From the NCBI GenBank assembly GCA_016839385.1, contig JAEOUK010000576.1, forward strand, positions 1-7,164: 7,164 nucleotides of DNA, read 5' to 3'. Position numbers and translations under genes: made by a program. This document shows, in pieces, positions 1 to 6,937 of the stretch; within the stretch, counting starts at the first letter, position 1, and the number at the start of each line of letters is the position of its first letter. The notes under the pieces were generated by a model. The model had not been told where the DNA came from. It searched no databases and saw only the letters and a program-made list of their open reading frames with translations. This stretch comes from Promethearchaeota archaeon. Its GTDB lineage: Archaea; Asgardarchaeota; Lokiarchaeia; Sigynarchaeales; MK-D1.

Positions 1-1527
1 AATTTCTTTAAGATAACTAAGGTCCTTAGTGAATAGGAAATGATCCCAGACGTTCATTGACAGCCAACCAGCACCTAAAGGCCAATATGCCCAACATGCA
101 TCTCCAAATGAGGGTTCCGTCATTCTCCAAATATTTGAATTGTGATGCAAGACCCATCCCGAAGAACCATAGTTTATTTTAGCCGTACGTTTTCCATTGG
201 AGGATAGCTCCATCATCATCCGTTGAAGAGGTTCAAAACATTCTGGAAGGTTTATCATTTCCACTGGCCAATAATTCATCTCAGTATTAATGTTTGTCGT
301 ATAGTTAGAACCCCAAGGTGCTCGAATTTTATCATTCCAAATACCTTGTAGATTAATTGGCTGAGATCCTGGTCGAGAACTAGAGATCATTAGATATCTA
401 CCGAAATGAAAATACAAACTGATGATACCTAAATCATCAAAGTTCTCATGAGCTTGATGAAATCCAGCTATTTCACGATATTTATTTTTTAGTAACTTCT
501 TCTTTATTGCTTGGATAAGATAAGCGACTATCGGATATTTACCCTTAAAATTCTGTAATCGGTTTAACCTTAAGTTAGTTGGAAGGGACGTGAATTTACT
601 ATCACCTAATGAGAATTGAACCCTATCGAATAATCTTTGATAATCTTTCAGATGGTCTTCTTTAATTTGATTATACGATTTGGATTTCACTGCATTCCAT
701 GTATCAAGGCAATTCTGAATTTCATCTTTGCCGTCTTTATAAGGATCTTTGTCGAATCCATTAAAGCTAGTTGCTGCAACCATTATAAGTTCGCATACTG
801 ACGCATTATGGATACACAGTTTACCTTTTTCCTCAGAAATGATACCATCGCATTGCTTCACAATAATCTTTGAATGAAATCGCATACCTTTTTCAGATTC
901 ATAGACGATTTTTCCATTAATAGAATAGGGATCAACATAGCTCGGAGCTCTTCCAGATAGAGTAATTGCCCAATTTTCCCCTAATCGTTCAATACTAGTC
1001 TGGTGATTGATTTTACTTGAATATTCAAGTGTAAATTCTAGATCTCCCGGAATTGAAGAAGTTAAGCGAATGATGATGATGGAATCTGGATACGAAGCAA
1101 AAATTTCGCGATTAAAGGTTGAAGCATTACAATTATATTCGACGGATGCAATTGCAGTATTTAAATTTAAATCCCTAACATAATTCTTCGCTCTTCTGTG
1201 GTTGAATTTAATATATAAATCAGATAATGTTAGATAGGGTTGTCCTTTCTCCCCAACCATTTCTTGTTCAATTAAATTCTGAGCTTTTTGGTAATTTCCA
1301 TTGAATATTAAATTACGTGCTTCTTCTAAATTCTCAAAAGCGCTTGATCTGGTGTAATCTCGAGGAAAACCAGCCCAAAGAGTGTCCTCATTGAATTGGA
1401 TACGTTCTTTGGTTGTTCTTCCGAAAATCATAGCTCCTAACGTCCCATTCCCAATCATATAGGCTTCAGTCCACTTTCGTGTCGACTTTTTGGACCATAA
1501 TTTGAGATTCTTGTCAATTGGTTCCAT
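1..1527 (-). CDS. GH95 family glycoside hydrolase (alpha-L-fucosidase type), 3' end cut off by the window
   Basis: This frame is open without a stop from the ATG at 1527 to the left edge and gives the first 509 residues. GH95 enzymes are usually about 750-800 residues, so roughly a third is missing. Family features in order are an N-terminal beta-sandwich start with IGNGTLGAMIFG (25-36) and FNEDTLWAG (45-53), FHFGRYLMISSSRPG (373-387), LQGIWND (393-399), then TTNINTEMNYWP with Asn412 and Asn414, which correspond to the Asn pair that activates water in the characterised Bifidobacterium enzyme AfcA. HHNSNIW (461-467) and WDHFLFTKD follow. The general-acid Glu (SPEN motif in the family) and the later Asp lie beyond the edge. 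The family inverts alpha-1,2-L-fucosides, and some members act on alpha-L-galactosides. No signal peptide is seen, so a cytoplasmic enzyme is inferred. In-frame ATGs at 1536 and 1554 are alternative starts, and none of the three has a convincing Shine-Dalgarno. A lysine-rich stretch (about 327-362) looks longer than usual. It is divergent from the symporter. Confidence 0.93.
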   Translation of the reverse strand, partial: MEPIDKNLKLWSKKSTRKWTEAYMIGNGTLGAMIFGRTTKERIQFNEDTLWAGFPRDYTRSSAFENLEEARNLIFNGNYQKAQNLIEQEMVGEKGQPYLTLSDLYIKFNHRRAKNYVRDLNLNTAIASVEYNCNASTFNREIFASYPDSIIIIRLTSSIPGDLEFTLEYSSKINHQTSIERLGENWAITLSGRAPSYVDPYSINGKIVYESEKGMRFHSKIIVKQCDGIISEEKGKLCIHNASVCELIMVAATSFNGFDKDPYKDGKDEIQNCLDTWNAVKSKSYNQIKEDHLKDYQRLFDRVQFSLGDSKFTSLPTNLRLNRLQNFKGKYPIVAYLIQAIKKKLLKNKYREIAGFHQAHENFDDLGIISLYFHFGRYLMISSSRPGSQPINLQGIWNDKIRAPWGSNYTTNINTEMNYWPVEMINLPECFEPLQRMMMELSSNGKRTAKINYGSSGWVLHHNSNIWRMTEPSFGDACWAYWPLGAGWLSMNVWDHFLFTKDLSYLKEI

Positions 1528-1554
1528 CAAAATCATCCATTTTTTGATTGTCAT

Positions 1555-1562
1555 TATTATAA
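1555..1562 (-). promoter_or_regulatory. TATA-like element, possible GH95 promoter
   Basis: Read on the minus strand this is ATTATAAT, containing a perfect TATAAT hexamer at 1561-1556. It lies about 30 nt upstream of the ATG at 1527, the distance expected of an archaeal TATA box for a near-leaderless message starting around 1530-1536. As a bacterial -10 it has no good -35 partner: the nearest TTG-containing hexamer (TTGCGA, 1588-1583) is 21 bp away. If this is the TATA box, the ATG at 1554 cannot be the start, which favours 1536 or 1527. It is a short AT-rich match in an AT-rich intergenic region, so chance occurrence is possible. Confidence 0.35.
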
Positions 1563-1590
1563 TTGTGATCGAAAAAAACTAATCGCAATT
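1561..1590. promoter_or_regulatory. Inverted repeat, candidate operator between GH95 and the symporter
   Basis: The left arm AATTGTGAT (1561-1569) and right arm ATCGCAATT (1582-1590) are inverted copies with one mismatch out of nine, separated by a 12-base A-rich spacer. It overlaps the TATA-like element assigned to GH95 and lies about 75 bp before the symporter ATG. A bound dimeric regulator here could repress GH95 directly and possibly affect both genes. No regulator gene is present in the window, so the binding protein is unknown. Confidence 0.4.
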
Positions 1591-1607
1591 TCATCAATCA
1601 GATCTGT

Positions 1608-1630
1608 CTTAAAATTGATTAATTTTCAAG
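1608..1630. promoter_or_regulatory. Second inverted repeat, near the symporter promoter
   Basis: The core AAAATTGATTAATTTT (1611-1626) has perfect 6-bp arms around GATT. The dyad extends outward to CTT (1608-1610) and AAG (1628-1630) with one extra C, giving nine paired positions with a one-base bulge. It ends just upstream of the TATA-like element at 1633-1643. It could be an operator for the symporter. As AT-only palindromes arise easily in AT-rich DNA, this is weaker evidence than the repeat at 1561-1590. Confidence 0.3.
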
Positions 1631-1632
1631 AA

Positions 1633-1643
1633 TACTATTAAAA
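1633..1643 (+). promoter_or_regulatory. TATA-like element upstream of the symporter
   Basis: The sequence TACTATTAAAA is centred about 27 nt before the ATG at 1666, matching the usual distance between an archaeal TATA box and the start of a leaderless transcript. The 15 bases before the ATG contain no Shine-Dalgarno-like purine run, which agrees with leaderless translation. A bacterial reading (TTGATT at 1615-1620 and TATTAA at 1636-1641) has a 15-bp spacer, shorter than the usual 17. Confidence 0.35.
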
Positions 1644-1665
1644 ACATCCTATTCGAATTCATAGT

Positions 1666-3006
1666 ATGAATTCTCCAACCAATTCTCAAACTGAACGAAA
1701 AAAAGTTGCTCGAATTGGATTTCAAAATGTACTTGCCATATTATGGGTCGGTACTGCAGGACAAATAGCATGGGCAGTGGAGAATTCCTGGTTTAATACT
1801 TTTGTTTTTGACAGAATAACGACTAATCCAAAACCTGTTGCTTGGATGGTTGCCGTTAGTGCAGTTACTGCCATGGTGACAACATTGCTAATGGGGGCTT
1901 TAAGTGATAGAACGTATGGAAAATGGGGGAAAAGAAAGCCTTATATCGTAATTGGATATATACTATGGGGTATTATAACAGCTATTTATCCAATGATTGA
2001 ATGGATTCAAAATATCGGGGTAGCTGTCGTATTCGTCGTAATCACTGATGCAGTTATGACGTTTTTTGGCAGCACAAGTAATGATGCTGCATATAATGCG
2101 TGGTTAAGGGATATTAGCTTGTCCAGTAATCGAAATCGAATTCAAAGTCTAAATAATGTCTCAGGATATTTAGCAAATGCAATTGCTATTGTCGCAGCAG
2201 GTTTTATTATTGATTCATATGGGTATTTCATATTTTTTTATGCATTAGGAGGATTTGTAACATTAACTGGTGTTATGTCATTAATTTTAATTCCTTCGGC
2301 TCCAAATTTTAAGGATGTGGCACAAATCAAGAGATCTTTTGGGAAAGAATTACTAGATCTTTTTAAACCGAAACTTTTGAGAGAAAATCGAACCTTATTC
2401 TTGCTTTTTTTGAATATGGCACTAGGGGGTATTGCAGGTCAAGTGTATTTTCCTTATATTTTGATCTTTTTGGAAAATTATGTTGGGTTTTCAAAAAGTG
2501 AAATGAGTTTTTATCTTGCAATTTACATTGTATCTCTTATTATTTTATTCATAATATTTGGTCTAATCAGTCATAAATTCAATCGAAAACCCCTATTATT
2601 GTTTGGAACGATATTTAACTCTTTATTCACAATTTGTACAGGAATCTTAGCGTTCTTTATATCCCATAGTGCTTCAATCAGAATTTTGGTATTTGTTATG
2701 TATTTTATAGCATCTGTTACTTCTGTAGTAACTTCAATCGCCCATGGGGGTTGGTTGTTGGATAAATATCCGGATAGAGAGGTTGGAAAATTTCAAGGAA
2801 TAAGAATGATTTTCATGGTTCTAATTCCTATGGTCGTAGGTCCTTTTATAGGTGCTGCTGCAATAGATAGATGGGGCATAACCATTGGAAGTATAACAGA
2901 TATTCCCACACCCCATATTTTCATAATAGGAGGTATCCTTTCCATCCTTGCTGTAATTCCTGTCTTGTTTATACCGAAATCGGAAGGTATTATCAAATTT
3001 GATTGA
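1666..3006 (+). CDS. Sugar:cation symporter, GPH (MelB-like) family of the major facilitator superfamily
   Basis: This 446-residue protein has about twelve hydrophobic helices (roughly 20-38, 58-79, 92-112, 117-138, 164-183, 187-209, 243-266, 281-301, 308-332, 337-358, 378-402 and 416-436), the full length for a GPH transporter. The loop between helices 2 and 3 carries the superfamily signature GALSDRTYGKWGKRKPY (77-93), with Asp81 and Arg82. STSNDAAYNAWLRDIS (136-151) is a GPH-like helix 4-5 segment, and DKYPDREVGKFQGIR (366-380) is the corresponding loop in the second half. GPH proteins move glycosides, pentosides or hexuronides with Na+ or H+. The actual sugar cannot be read from sequence, but two neighbouring intracellular-type hydrolases suggest a short oligosaccharide or glycoside. 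The N-terminus is a short charged tail before helix 1, and no signal peptide is expected. It is divergent from GH95 and convergent with GH116. No Shine-Dalgarno precedes the ATG. Confidence 0.92.
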   Translation: MNSPTNSQTERKKVARIGFQNVLAILWVGTAGQIAWAVENSWFNTFVFDRITTNPKPVAWMVAVSAVTAMVTTLLMGALSDRTYGKWGKRKPYIVIGYILWGIITAIYPMIEWIQNIGVAVVFVVITDAVMTFFGSTSNDAAYNAWLRDISLSSNRNRIQSLNNVSGYLANAIAIVAAGFIIDSYGYFIFFYALGGFVTLTGVMSLILIPSAPNFKDVAQIKRSFGKELLDLFKPKLLRENRTLFLLFLNMALGGIAGQVYFPYILIFLENYVGFSKSEMSFYLAIYIVSLIILFIIFGLISHKFNRKPLLLFGTIFNSLFTICTGILAFFISHSASIRILVFVMYFIASVTSVVTSIAHGGWLLDKYPDREVGKFQGIRMIFMVLIPMVVGPFIGAAAIDRWGITIGSITDIPTPHIFIIGGILSILAVIPVLFIPKSEGIIKFD

Positions 3007-3022
3007 TATAACTGATGCTTTC

Positions 3023-3030
3023 AAAAAAAA
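3023..3030 (-). terminator. Oligo-T run immediately after the GH116 stop
   Basis: On the minus strand eight T follow directly after the TAG stop of the GH116 gene. No GC-rich hairpin precedes them. Such T-tracts without a hairpin are a recognised archaeal termination signal, while a bacterial intrinsic terminator would need a stem. It lies in the 24-bp gap between the convergent stops, so it would keep the GH116 transcript from running antisense into the symporter gene. No equivalent T-run is seen for the symporter on the plus strand. Confidence 0.4.
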
Positions 3031-5736
3031 CTAAAGGAATTTGAATTTTAGGGAGTTTTCAGGAGTAATTTCTATCTCAGTTTTGAACTGAATATTTCCA
3101 TTTTCTATTTCATAATCAAGAGGAATAGAACCCAATTCAATAGATTTGAATTTTGTTTCTAAGAATGGAAAATGGACTTTTCTCAATTTAAGTGCTCCTT
3201 GATTCAATCTCAACTCTATTTGATTTTCATCCATTTCAAATTCACCCCATCCTGTTCCTAAGGACCAAAAACTCCGGAAATGCCTATCTTTAGTTATTGG
3301 ATTAAATCCTATCATGCCATCAACTAAATTATATTCAAATCCACTATAAGCTAATAATAAACCATAGCTAGCCATTGAACGTGCATAATTACTTCCACAT
3401 TCAATTTCACTCCAAGGATTGCGTTTCTCACCTGTGTATCTTTTTCTAATAGTCTTAACTACTTCTAAGCCCTCATCAATCATACCTTCTTGGATCATAT
3501 GTATTGCTGCTTGGTATTCGAATCCTGCCATCACTTCCTCAGCATATGGTGTAGCAATCACAGGACGTTTCTTAACGTCAGGCCATTCTGCAATAACTAA
3601 ACCACCCTCTTTTTCCAAAGCAAATACTCTGCACGGATTGAAATGTTTTTTGAGAGTTTGTTTGAAATTGTATTTATAAATTGATCTAAGTGCAGATCTT
3701 GTCTGTTTATTATCAAAAATTTCCCCCAATCCAACCAGATTTGCGTGCCATTGAGCGAGAACTTGATCAATATGGCATGCTTCTCCCAATTGATATTTAA
3801 TTTCTCCTGCTTCTTCATTCCAGTATTGTTTATGAGCGTTGTAAGGATCTAAAATGGATTTATCCTCTAAATCAATTTTATGAAAATAGTATTCCCCATT
3901 GAATAGATTCTTATCCACCCATGCCTTTCCTCGTTTAAATAAGTCCATGTATTCTTTGGATTTTTTGTGTTCCCCAAGATGTGCAGCTATTTCTGAAGCT
4001 GCTTTCAATGCAGCAAGATAGAAACCAGTTAAATAGGAGTTCGGTCCAAATGCTTCCACGTCTAGCGTATGATGTTGGCGTCCTTCCAAGACACCATCTT
4101 TGTCTTTATCCCATAGAAACCTATTTTTTTCTGACCAAGCAAATTCAAGTGATTTTTTTATGGATTCCCAGTGAGTTTTCAACCATTGAGTATCTCCGGA
4201 TATCTTCCAGTCCCTGTATGCCTTAATTATTCCACCAAATTGTCCGTCACAACAAGGTACATCAAACGTGATGAGTTTCTTCATTAAACCTCCTTTTCGA
4301 AGCGGAAGGGTGAGTCGAAATACCATTTCTCCTGTTGGCTTTAAATTGTATTTATAGTCCAGATCTCGCATTGAGCGTTCCAGATTGGAAAATAAGAAAG
4401 GAAGAACATATGCATAATTCCATACGTGGGTGCAACTGCCTGGGCAACATCCCGCAGTCGCATTTGTGCCTTCCCAACCCCAAAAACTTCCATCTTCTAG
4501 TCTAAGTACTGTTGGAGTCTTTAATGTTGAAATATTTGCAGAAATAGCATCTAATACGACATTAGGAACAGTTGAGGAAAATAATGCATCTTTAAACATT
4601 AATGTATCTTGATACAATCGATCCCAGTTTTTCAGACTATATAGTGCACTAGAGGTGGAATTTTCAAATAATATAGCATAATAATTCTTCCAAGTTACCG
4701 GGCGACTCCATCTAGTCAAATATTCATCCATATCGGGTAAATCTATTTTCTCTGAAGTTAGAAAATTCGGTTTTCTTTTTCTAAATTCATTAATAATGCC
4801 ACGTGCAGGAAATCTCTGATAGTTATAACAATTCGGAAAGGACCATGTGATAATGAATCGCACCTTACCTGAATTTTTAGCTGGTATTATCAAATGCGCT
4901 GCAACTGATGCGTGGGGTTCGCTTGATGATCGAATACGCATTATTTTCTTGATGAAATTCATTGAATTCGGAAACTGAATTTTTCGATTCTTAAGTCTCC
5001 CAATTGTTGTGAAATCGTTCCAAAAAACGTTCAAACCATCAAACCAGTCTCCTGCAAACCAATTCTGTTGATAGCTTACCTCTTTAGCATCTGTTCCAAT
5101 GGTTAAATCTCCAAATTTTACATGATTTTTTCTTAGTTGAGTGTTTAATAACTTCATCATATAGAATCCATCCTGAATGCAAAATTGGTTGTCAATTCCT
5201 ACTGGCGAATTTGGATTTCTAACAGTTAAACATAGAGTATAGGTGATTTCTTGATCAGAAGGATTCTCAATATTGAACTCAAAAAATGCTCCTGGTATGG
5301 AAGAGTCGTCTTCATTTAATGGAATGAAAGGGTTGAATGCAGTCATAGTAATTCTTCCAGGAAATTCCTCATCCTTAAAATTTAATTCTGCAATCGGAAA
5401 TTCTCCTTTAAAGTCAACATCATTAAAATGAGGAATACCTGCCATGGAATTGGCAGAAACTCCGAATCCAATCCCATCATATTGGCGTTTTCCTTCACCA
5501 ACATAAGACTTTTCGAATTCCCCGTTTAAAACTCGAGCATCTAATACTCTTCCATTTGATTCTGCTTTAATCGCAAAATGACTGAAACCATTCATTCCCT
5601 CTTTATTTGGTCTGTTAAAGATTTCCCATTCACGAAATCGACCATTTCCAGATAACCCAATACAACCAGAGCCAATTCCGCCTAAGGGAAATGAAATTTC
5701 TCTTTTATCGAGACCAGTATATATAAAATCCTTCAA
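3031..5736 (-). CDS. GH116 family beta-glycosidase (GBA2-like, DUF608 catalytic domain)
   Basis: From the TTG at 5736 the protein has 901 residues, near human GBA2 and slightly longer than bacterial GH116 enzymes. The N-terminal beta domain (about 1-330) opens with the family sequence ISFPLGGIGSGCIG (14-27) and WEIFNRPNKEG. The (alpha/alpha)6 catalytic domain follows (about 340-860). By analogy with characterised GH116 enzymes, Glu422 in WGWEG is the likely nucleophile and Asp559 in HHTLDVEAFGPNSYLTG the likely acid/base. Their spacing of 137 residues lies between those reported for the Sulfolobus and Thermoanaerobacterium enzymes. GCCPGSCTHVWNY, AYRDWKISGD and NPWSEIECGSNYARS (773-787) are further family motifs. 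The family retains configuration and cleaves beta-linked glucose, xylose or N-acetylglucosamine. No signal peptide or membrane helix is visible, so it is probably cytoplasmic. The frame is open upstream to 5820 without an ATG. A TTG at 5760 would add eight residues but has no ribosome site, whereas 5736 has a good one. Confidence 0.93.
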   Translation of the reverse strand: MKDFIYTGLDKREISFPLGGIGSGCIGLSGNGRFREWEIFNRPNKEGMNGFSHFAIKAESNGRVLDARVLNGEFEKSYVGEGKRQYDGIGFGVSANSMAGIPHFNDVDFKGEFPIAELNFKDEEFPGRITMTAFNPFIPLNEDDSSIPGAFFEFNIENPSDQEITYTLCLTVRNPNSPVGIDNQFCIQDGFYMMKLLNTQLRKNHVKFGDLTIGTDAKEVSYQQNWFAGDWFDGLNVFWNDFTTIGRLKNRKIQFPNSMNFIKKIMRIRSSSEPHASVAAHLIIPAKNSGKVRFIITWSFPNCYNYQRFPARGIINEFRKRKPNFLTSEKIDLPDMDEYLTRWSRPVTWKNYYAILFENSTSSALYSLKNWDRLYQDTLMFKDALFSSTVPNVVLDAISANISTLKTPTVLRLEDGSFWGWEGTNATAGCCPGSCTHVWNYAYVLPFLFSNLERSMRDLDYKYNLKPTGEMVFRLTLPLRKGGLMKKLITFDVPCCDGQFGGIIKAYRDWKISGDTQWLKTHWESIKKSLEFAWSEKNRFLWDKDKDGVLEGRQHHTLDVEAFGPNSYLTGFYLAALKAASEIAAHLGEHKKSKEYMDLFKRGKAWVDKNLFNGEYYFHKIDLEDKSILDPYNAHKQYWNEEAGEIKYQLGEACHIDQVLAQWHANLVGLGEIFDNKQTRSALRSIYKYNFKQTLKKHFNPCRVFALEKEGGLVIAEWPDVKKRPVIATPYAEEVMAGFEYQAAIHMIQEGMIDEGLEVVKTIRKRYTGEKRNPWSEIECGSNYARSMASYGLLLAYSGFEYNLVDGMIGFNPITKDRHFRSFWSLGTGWGEFEMDENQIELRLNQGALKLRKVHFPFLETKFKSIELGSIPLDYEIENGNIQFKTEIEITPENSLKFKFL

Positions 5737-5741
5737 TGTGT

Positions 5742-5750
5742 CCACCTTTC
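5742..5750 (-). promoter_or_regulatory. Ribosome binding site that decides the GH116 start
   Basis: Minus-strand GAAAGGTGG ends five bases before the TTG at 5736 and contains AGGTG, complementary to the usual 16S rRNA 3' end. The alternative TTG at 5760 is preceded only by AT-rich sequence. The protein begun at 5736 starts LKDFIYTGLDKREISFPLGG, which places the conserved FPLGGIG block about 15 residues in, as usual for prokaryotic members. Confidence 0.6.
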
Positions 5751-5760
5751 GATCTACCAA

Positions 5761-5898
5761 TATTGATGTGAATTTCTGGATTAAAAAAGCGATCGATGAG
5801 GATGTATCGAATTCGACTTATGAAAATGAGAAAGTAAATTAAATTTCGAGAATGAGGGATAATGGAATATAGATTCAATACACGCATTATCTGAATTT
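5761..5898. other. Divergent intergenic region between GH116 and the reductase
   Basis: No gene is seen here. It should hold both promoters. For GH116 the minus strand has CTTTTTTAATCC around 5790-5779. For the reductase the plus strand has GTAAATTAAATTT (5834-5846), which includes the short inverted repeat AAATT-A-AATTT, and a later TATAGAT (5868-5874). A 10-bp palindrome TCGAATTCGA lies at 5807-5816, and TCGAT/ATCGA half-sites with an 8-base spacer lie at 5793-5810. None of these is strong enough to call as a defined promoter or operator. Confidence 0.3.
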
Positions 5899-5905
5899 AG
5901 GAGGA
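5899..5905 (+). promoter_or_regulatory. Strong Shine-Dalgarno site of the reductase gene
   Basis: AGGAGGA stands six bases before the ATG at 5912, a near-ideal ribosome site. It fixes the start of the reductase and shows that the host uses Shine-Dalgarno initiation for at least some genes, in contrast to the symporter gene, which has none. Confidence 0.85.
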
Positions 5906-5911
5906 TTTGCA

Positions 5912-6937
5912 ATGTTTAAAATTGCGAAGGATGCAATTCAACAAGAGAAACTCCCAAAAATTACACATAAGGGTATCGAAATTCCTGGAATCGGGTTCGG
6001 AACGTTTGGTTCAGACCATGCAAATGCTAAAACAGTCGCAAACGCTGTAAAACAAGCGATTTCATTGGGTTTTCGACATATCGATTGTGCAGAAGTTTAT
6101 GGAAACGAACATGAAATTGGGGAAGTTATTCAAGAGATATTAGCGAGTGGTTTAATCAAACGGAAAGAGTTATGGATTACATCAAAAGTTTGGAATAACC
6201 ATCATCATGCGGTGGTAGAAGCATGCAAGCGAACATTAAAAAACCTCCAGATTGAATACTTGGATTTATACTTAGTACATTGGCCGTTTCCTAACCATCA
6301 TGAACCAGGTGTAGACGTTCACGCTCGTTCTACGGACTCTAAACCATTTCTTATCAGAGATTTCATGAATACTTGGAGGCAGATGGAATCGCTAGTAGAG
6401 ATGGGGCTAGTGAACCAAATAGGTGTTTCCAACATGACAGTTCCAAAATTAGAGGAAATGTTACGACATCAAGATTTTAAAATCAAGCCATTTTGTAATC
6501 AAATGGAATTACATCCCCATTTCCAACAAATCGATTTATTTGCATTTCTCAAGTATCATGATATTTTACCGATAGGTTATTCACCATTAGGTAGTCCAAA
6601 TCGACCTGAACGAGACAAAACAATTGATGACACTGTGGATTTAATGGATCCTGCATTGTTACAAATTGCAAAACGTCACAATCTACATCCAGCTCAAGTG
6701 GCTCTGAAATGGGCAGTGCAAAATGGTCATATTCCGATTCCATTTTCTACCAATAGAAATCATATTCGCTCAAATTTAGAGTGCTTAACGGGAGCTCCAT
6801 TAAGTAATCAAGATATGTTAGAGATTAAAAAAATGGATAAAAACTGTCGTTTGATTAAAGGTCAAGTATTTCTTTGGAAAGAAGGGCAATGTTGGGAGGA
6901 TTTATGGGATCTGGATGGTAAAATAACCCCCCCATGA
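5912..6937 (+). CDS. Aldo/keto reductase, NAD(P)H-dependent
   Basis: This 341-residue protein is a complete (beta/alpha)8 aldo/keto reductase. The catalytic tetrad is visible: Asp58 and Tyr63 (HIDCAEVYGNE), Lys92 (WITSKVW) and His123 (LYLVHWPF). Substrate- and cofactor-site residues follow: Ser173-Asn174 (GVSN), Gln197 (CNQMELHP) and Tyr223 (GYSPLGS). The usual IPKS cofactor motif reads IPFS (276-279), with Phe278 where the lysine that grips the NADPH 2'-phosphate normally sits, while Arg282, Arg286 and Asn288 remain. Loop A (about 127-150) is longer than in short bacterial reductases. The C-terminal tail with QVFLW and DLWDLDG looks natural for this subgroup. It is a soluble cytoplasmic enzyme. 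Its substrate is not readable, but with two glycosidases and a sugar symporter nearby a monosaccharide or derived aldehyde is plausible (inference). It is divergent from GH116 with its own strong ribosome site, and its last codons run through a C7 tract. Confidence 0.94.
   Translation: MFKIAKDAIQQEKLPKITHKGIEIPGIGFGTFGSDHANAKTVANAVKQAISLGFRHIDCAEVYGNEHEIGEVIQEILASGLIKRKELWITSKVWNNHHHAVVEACKRTLKNLQIEYLDLYLVHWPFPNHHEPGVDVHARSTDSKPFLIRDFMNTWRQMESLVEMGLVNQIGVSNMTVPKLEEMLRHQDFKIKPFCNQMELHPHFQQIDLFAFLKYHDILPIGYSPLGSPNRPERDKTIDDTVDLMDPALLQIAKRHNLHPAQVALKWAVQNGHIPIPFSTNRNHIRSNLECLTGAPLSNQDMLEIKKMDKNCRLIKGQVFLWKEGQCWEDLWDLDGKITPP

Noticed and set aside
1653..1660. TCGAATTC shared between the two divergent intergenic regions (also 5807-5814) as a possible common operator.
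   Set aside because: The same or nearly the same octamer also occurs inside coding sequence, for example in the symporter near 2136-2143 and in GH116 near 5512-5520, so it reflects base composition rather than regulation.
2793..3024. Minus-strand open frames of 67 codons opposite the end of the symporter.
   Set aside because: Two overlapping frames both mirror the final helices of the symporter, and neither has a ribosome site or a recognisable product.
3419..4612. Plus-strand open frames of 60-86 codons inside the GH116 gene.
   Set aside because: They lie wholly opposite a well-supported catalytic domain, lack ribosome sites and show no recognisable protein features. They are antisense shadows.
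5705..5887. A 60-codon minus-strand frame covering the GH116 5' end and the intergenic region.
   Set aside because: It overlaps the GH116 start in another frame and would place a gene over the only space available for the divergent promoters. Nothing in the peptide is recognisable.
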